Shown here in pieces: positions 61,961-64,000 of a DNA stretch of 64,000 bases. The position numbers and the translations under genes are program-made. The notes beneath the pieces are model-generated. The model was not told the DNA's origin. It ran no database searches and saw nothing but the letters and a program-made list of their open reading frames with translations. Origin of the DNA: Paenarthrobacter nicotinovorans (GTDB lineage Bacteria; Actinomycetota; Actinomycetes; Actinomycetales; Micrococcaceae); NCBI RefSeq assembly GCF_007670255.1, contig NZ_SZVS01000011.1, positions 108,165 through 172,164 of the forward strand, given 5' to 3'. Numbering within the stretch: position 1 is the first letter of the stretch; each line of letters opens with the position of its first letter.

Positions 61961-63590
61961 GCTGGGAGTCAGTGCCCTCGTTACCTGCTTCTGCTTCGTC
62001 GGACTCATCGTCGTCCTCGGCAGAATCGATATCAGACTCAGCGTCATCGGACTCGAAGTAGTCCGACTCGGCGTCATCGAGTTCAACCTCGTCATGGGCC
62101 ACGTCAGCCGCGGCAGCTTCCGCGATGACCGTTTCGGCTTCAGGCTGCACGACGTCGGTCTCCGGGGCCGAGTTCTGGAAGCGCGGCTTACGCGCGGCTT
62201 CTTCTTCCTGCTCGTCCCAGCCGAGGTCAAGAATTTCAGGTTCAGCGAAGTCCCCGACGCCCAGCGCGTTCTCAGCGACCACGGCCTGGCGGGCCCACTT
62301 GTCGGCCTCTTCCGTCCGCCCAACAGCGTTCAATGCCTCGGCGTAAGCGCGGAAGAGGCGGGGGCTGTAGGAGAAAGCACGGTTGATATCCAGTTGCGGG
62401 ATCTCAAGCTCGCTGACGGCAGCATCGAGCTGGTCAAGGTCCGCACGGGCACCGGAAGCCACGATCGCCAGCTCCACCTTGCCCGGGGCATCGAGATCCT
62501 GGGCTTCAGGCGAACGCACCATGTCCAAAGCCCGGTCCGGGCGGCCCAGGCCACGCTCGCAGTCGGCCATGACCGGCAAGTGGACGTTGGATCCACTGAT
62601 GCGGCGGTAGGTCCGGAACTCACGCAGTGCCTCGCCGTAGTGGCCGGCAGCGTAGGCGGTGAGACCCACTGCCTCGCGGACCGCGGAGAGACGGCCTCCA
62701 CGACGACTGGCAGCCAAGGCGTGCTGGAACGCCAGTTCGGGTTCAATGTCGATCAGGCGGCCAGCCATGACCAGATGCTTGGCAACCCAGCCGGCGCTCT
62801 GCTCTTCAAGGGTCTTGATCTGGTGGCCCGTGGCACGGTCCAGTTCCTTACCTGTGACATCCTCGTCAATCTCGGGAGAACGTTCGCGGTCGGGACGGTT
62901 CGAGCTACGGATGTCCTTGGCGTTGGGAACGCGGGCAGGCCGTTCTTCCCAGGAGTTGCCGCGGTCATTGCTGAACGAGCGGCGCTCACCATCACGTGCC
63001 GGACGATCGCCGCGATCGCCGAAAGGCTTACGGTCGTTGTTGAAGGGCCTGCGGTCGTTGCTGTCACGGCGGGGGCCATCGAAGTTCCGCGGACCACGCT
63101 CGGGACGGTCACCGAAAGGCCTACGGTCGCCGCGGTCACTGCGGTCACTGCTGAACGAGCGACGCTCACCATCACGTGCCGGACGATCACCACGGTCACC
63201 GAAAGGCTTACGGTCGTTGTTGAAGGACCTGCGGTCTCCGCGGTCATTGCTGAACGAGCGGCGCTCACCATCACGTGCCGGACGATCACCACGGTCACCG
63301 AAGGGCTTGCGATCGTTGTTGTCGCGGCGAGGGCCATCGAAGTTACGGGCGCCGCGCTCGGGACGGTCACCGAAAGGCTTGCGATCGCCGCGGTCACTAC
63401 GGTCACTGCCGAACGAGCGGCGCTCACCGTCGCGGGAGGGACGATCATTGCCATCCCGGTTTTCCCTGGAACGGAAACCCCTCGGGTCCCCTCCGGAATT
63501 GTTGTTGGCGCGGAACGAACCGCGGCCGTCCCTGTTGCCGCCAAAGTTTCCGCGATTGCCGCCGCGATTACCGCCGTTGTGCTCAGCCAT
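61953..63590 (-). CDS. Repeat protein: Arg/Asp/Gly-rich disordered domain plus TPR-like domain (Rv1691-like)
   Basis: 545 residues from ATG 63590, behind CAGGAGGAA. The first about 225 residues are low-complexity and highly charged. A unit containing RPARDGERRSF plus RKPFGDRGD-like steps occurs four times, along with two copies of RPERG-RNFDGPRRD. The rest (about 235-440) is alpha-helical with TPR-like character (YGEALREFRTYRRI, LSPRLFRAYAEALNAVGRTEEA). The end is acidic. The position matches Rv1691. RNA binding is possible given the RGG-like charge pattern, but not proven. Confidence 0.85.
   Translation of the reverse strand: MAEHNGGNRGGNRGNFGGNRDGRGSFRANNNSGGDPRGFRSRENRDGNDRPSRDGERRSFGSDRSDRGDRKPFGDRPERGARNFDGPRRDNNDRKPFGDRGDRPARDGERRSFSNDRGDRRSFNNDRKPFGDRGDRPARDGERRSFSSDRSDRGDRRPFGDRPERGPRNFDGPRRDSNDRRPFNNDRKPFGDRGDRPARDGERRSFSNDRGNSWEERPARVPNAKDIRSSNRPDRERSPEIDEDVTGKELDRATGHQIKTLEEQSAGWVAKHLVMAGRLIDIEPELAFQHALAASRRGGRLSAVREAVGLTAYAAGHYGEALREFRTYRRISGSNVHLPVMADCERGLGRPDRALDMVRSPEAQDLDAPGKVELAIVASGARADLDQLDAAVSELEIPQLDINRAFSYSPRLFRAYAEALNAVGRTEEADKWARQAVVAENALGVGDFAEPEILDLGWDEQEEEAARKPRFQNSAPETDVVQPEAETVIAEAAAADVAHDEVELDDAESDYFESDDAESDIDSAEDDDESDEAEAGNEGTDSQHG
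62973..63440 (-). repeat. Tandem coding repeats in the N-terminal domain
   Basis: A closely similar 28-base block beginning GAACGAGCGGCGCTCACC (plus-strand reading) recurs at about 62973, 63153, 63252 and 63411, i.e. at intervals of roughly 180, 99 and 159 bases. The intervals are multiples of three, so the frame is kept. It encodes the RDGERRSF units. The pattern suggests expansion by recombination. Confidence 0.75.
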
Positions 63591-63812
63591 GGTGGATTCC
63601 TCCTGTTGCGAGCCGACCACTGGCGCGTGCGTAGTCGCTCATAACCCTTATTTCGTTGTCACGCCGCCGGCAGCACTGAACCACCGACTCGTATGTCTTA
63701 TGCAATTCTATTCGACGCCACCAGAGCCACTGAACCCGGGAGGCGGCTTTCGGGCATCCCGTGGCAAGTCTCACAAGGGCCTGGGCCCCTTGCTCGTTCG
63801 CTTCCAGGACTT
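63591..63812. other. Gap upstream of the repeat-protein gene
   Basis: About 220 bases with no gene. A weak TAGAAT element on the minus strand near 63700 could be a -10 box for the repeat-protein gene. Short antisense frames are not credible. Nothing else recognised. Confidence 0.3.
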
Positions 63813-63909
63813 GTTGTTAAAGGTGAAGGGCCCCAACCGTCGTGGCGGAGGCTGCCCTTATTGCATGGTGTGTGTGGTTGTTAAAGGCGAAAGGCCCCAA
63901 CCGTCGTGG
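63813..63909. repeat. Duplicated 33-base segment downstream of the rRNA operon
   Basis: The 33 bases at 63813-63845 recur at 63877-63909 with two differences. The rrn-side copy contributes the left arm and loop of the terminator; the distal copy has the same left arm but no matching right arm, so it looks like a broken terminator. Confidence 0.6.
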
Positions 63910-63920
63910 TTGGGGCCTTT
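63890..63920 (-). terminator. rrn operon terminator
   Basis: AAAGGCCCCAACC and GGTTGGGGCCTTT form a perfect 13-pair stem with a 5-base loop, some 10 bases after the 5S rRNA 3' end. A T-run is part of the stem on both sides, giving U-rich RNA at the 3' arm. Confidence 0.9.
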
Positions 63921-63930
63921 CTGAATGGTT

Positions 63931-64000
63931 GTCCGGCGGTGTCCTACTCTCCCACACCCTCCCGGGTGCAGTACCATCGGCGCTGTGGGTCTTAGCTTCC
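63931..64000 (-). rRNA. rrf: 5S rRNA (partial, 3' part)
   Basis: The reverse complement of the last 70 bases matches the 3' part of a 5S rRNA: it ends GGGAGAGTAGGACACCGCCG. The 5' part is outside the window, to the right. It is on the minus strand, so the 23S and 16S genes should lie further right. The terminator follows directly. Confidence 0.9.

Noticed and set aside
62973..63440. Possible CRISPR array because of spaced repeats
   Set aside because: Repeats are in frame with a coding sequence, unit spacing varies, spacers are themselves repetitive and no cas gene is near.

Overview
The window is high-GC actinobacterial chromosome, most likely from Arthrobacter/Paenarthrobacter or a close Micrococcales relative. 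This rests on gene content and order: a dcw cluster led by mraZ, MurE with a lysine-type substrate loop, and long runs of genes in the order known from Mycobacterium (the Rv2175c-pknL-aroG region, Rv1826-Rv1830, Rv1691-Rv1713). Species assignment is inference. No phage, insertion sequence, plasmid gene or CRISPR array is visible. Most of the window is conserved housekeeping DNA read in tight, often overlapping operons.

Layout. 1-9.8 kb (minus): the 5' part of the dcw cell-wall/division operon, mraZ-rsmH-ftsL-ftsI-murE-murF-mraY-murD; murD runs off the left edge. 9.8-10.3 kb: a control region with GTGGAG repeats, the probable MraZ operator. 10.3-16 kb: a DUF3040 membrane protein, DNA polymerase IV, a lipoprotein coupled to a polyprenyl diphosphate synthase, an Rv2175c-like DNA-binding protein and a LysM/transglycosylase wall enzyme. 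16-25.7 kb: a four-PASTA Ser/Thr kinase, class II DAHP synthase, an acyltransferase, tandem alpha/beta hydrolases, a ROK glucokinase and an acyl-CoA ligase. 25.8-33.5 kb: pyruvate carboxylase, an orphan ParA-type ATPase, and the module merR-DUF151-ftsR-garA-gcvH, which links division control with control of 2-oxoglutarate metabolism.

33.7-35.7 kb holds an MFS exporter divergent from a MarR regulator, then tRNA-Pro(GGG). 35.9-43.8 kb (minus) is the parA-scpA-scpB-rluB-tyrA-cmk-plsC-der operon for chromosome condensation, ribosome maturation and nucleotide/aromatic metabolism. 44-52.2 kb is a carboxylate block: the DctA transporter with its own two-component system, then a GntR regulator with prpD-prpB-prpC, the three central enzymes of the methylcitrate cycle for propionyl-CoA. 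52.3-63.6 kb (almost all minus) holds a MutT-like hydrolase, a membrane protein, xerD, ADP-ribose pyrophosphatase, pyrG, recN, nadK, tlyA, a small acidic protein, a HAD phosphatase and a TPR-like protein with an Arg/Asp/Gly-rich repeat domain. The right edge is the 3' end of a 5S rRNA gene on the minus strand, with its rrn terminator.

The least explained signals are regulatory: repeated GTGGAG elements before mraZ, an array of 9-base units before the LysM/transglycosylase gene, palindromes before fadD, in the merR region and before the prp operon, and repeated half-sites at the MarR and dct loci. I found no clearly new multi-gene system. The most unusual protein is the repeat-rich protein encoded downstream of the rRNA operon.
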